This document shows positions 18,850 through 19,274 of a stretch of 19,274 bases of DNA, one piece after another. Numbering within the stretch: position 1 is the stretch's first letter; every line of letters begins with the position of its first letter. The stretch covers positions 1 to 19,274 of the forward strand of contig CAZJHX010000186.1 of NCBI GenBank assembly GCA_964545715.1, given 5' to 3'. This DNA comes from CAZJHX01 sp964545715. GTDB taxonomy: Bacteria; Myxococcota_A; UBA9042; GCA-2863065. Position numbers and translations under genes: made by a program. The notes beneath the pieces are model-generated. The model was not told the DNA's origin, made no database searches, and saw only the letters and a program-made list of their open reading frames with translations.

Positions 18850-19274
18850 TCAGCCCGCCTCGGGCTCACAGATTCCGACGTCCGACCCGAACGGGTCGAG
18901 GCACTCCAGACCACCGCAGTCGTCAGCGTCCAAGCGGCACAGCTGCGCGCAGATCCCGTCTTCGCCGCAGGCGCCGGTCAGCTTGCCCTCGACGTGCGCG
19001 CACCACGTACCGAACTCCAGTGAGCACTGCTGGCCAAGCTGGGCTTCATCGAAGTTCAGCTCGCCGTCGCCGACGCACAAGCCGCCCGGGTGGCAGGTGT
19101 CGCCGTCGACGCAGGGCGACTGCTCAAAGATGTTGCACACGGCGCGACAGGCCGGCTGTTCCGTGCCGACGCAGAGCAGCCCCTGCTGGCAGCCGGTCGT
19201 GATGGCTTTATCCTCGCAGGCCCCACCCGCCGGTTGATCGCCGGCCGGCTTGCAGTAGCCCGGACCGCCGGAGA
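18850..19274 (-). CDS. Partial Cys-rich secreted protein (5' end beyond right edge)
   Basis: The frame is open from the right edge to a TGA at 18850-18852, giving 140 residues of the C-terminus. It is made of short Cys modules such as GYCKPAGDQPAGGACEDK, GLLCVG, CVDGDTCHPGGLCVG, CSLEFGTWC, GEDGICAQLC and DDCGGLECLDP, similar in style to the Cys-rich region of the murein endopeptidase lipoprotein at 5938-7671. It ends in GICEPEAG with no membrane anchor. The start lies outside the window; an internal GTG at 19140 is not the start because coding character and Cys spacing continue upstream. It is probably a secreted lipoprotein of unknown role, convergent with the thiolase gene. Confidence 0.8.
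   Translation of the reverse strand, partial: SGGPGYCKPAGDQPAGGACEDKAITTGCQQGLLCVGTEQPACRAVCNIFEQSPCVDGDTCHPGGLCVGDGELNFDEAQLGQQCSLEFGTWCAHVEGKLTGACGEDGICAQLCRLDADDCGGLECLDPFGSDVGICEPEAG
18852..18866. terminator. Weak bidirectional hairpin between convergent genes
   Basis: AGCCCG (18852-18857) and CGGGCT (18861-18866) form a 6-bp stem around CCT, 6 bases after the thiolase stop and inside the last codons of the opposing Cys-rich gene. No T-run follows on either strand, so termination activity is uncertain. Confidence 0.25.

Overview
The window is GC-rich throughout and reads like a myxobacterial-type genome (Myxococcota, Bradymonadia or a related former deltaproteobacterial lineage; this is an inference from gene content). 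The markers are Cys-rich secreted lipoproteins with Asp/Gly/Thr linkers, MopE-type metal-binding repeats, a subtilase with a MYXO-CTERM-like tail, a tail-anchored Ser/Thr kinase of the HRDIS type and a secreted caspase-like protein. No insertion sequence, phage gene, tRNA, rRNA or CRISPR array was seen. Both edges cut through genes: a lipoprotein on the left and a Cys-rich protein on the right.

Layout. 1-2816 (minus strand): the first 35 codons of a lipoprotein, then a large secreted subtilisin-like protease. 2917-7671 (plus strand): three consecutive surface lipoproteins, namely a thioredoxin-like protein, a lamin-tail/Ig-like protein and a murein endopeptidase of the MepA/M74 type. 7668-12649 (minus strand): a Ser/Thr kinase, a caspase-like/beta-barrel protein and a Cys-rich MopE-repeat protein. 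12677-18846: a metabolic block with a succinate-semialdehyde-type dehydrogenase (minus strand), then on the plus strand a divergent LysR regulator, a GNAT acetyltransferase, a fused 3-hydroxyacyl-CoA dehydrogenase/enoyl-CoA hydratase and a thiolase. 18850-19274 (minus strand): a Cys-rich secreted protein running off the edge.

The most notable element is at 2917-4095. A conventional reading gives two adjacent hypothetical genes split by a TGA at 3607-3609. The frame continues uninterrupted through that TGA, and the TGA sits at the first position of a thioredoxin-type motif, giving Trp-Sec-Gly-Ala-Cys. Seventeen bases later comes the apical loop of a perfect 8-bp hairpin that fits the bacterial SECIS layout. 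I read this as one 392-residue secreted selenoprotein: a lipoprotein with a UxxC thioredoxin-like domain followed by a somatomedin-B-like Cys knot. It would need SelA, SelB, SelC and SelD encoded elsewhere in the genome.

Other points of interest are a LysR gene with no canonical start codon at the conserved N-terminus (probable ATT start), a recurring -10-like hexamer 7-9 bases before four start codons that lack Shine-Dalgarno sequences (possible leaderless mRNAs), a palindrome-bearing in-frame insertion in the hydroxyacyl-CoA dehydrogenase, and a caspase domain joined to a Ca-binding loop and a putative outer-membrane barrel. The metabolic genes together could run an acyl-CoA through hydration, oxidation and thiolysis, with the semialdehyde dehydrogenase delivering succinate. 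The cell-surface genes share secretion signals but no single proven pathway.
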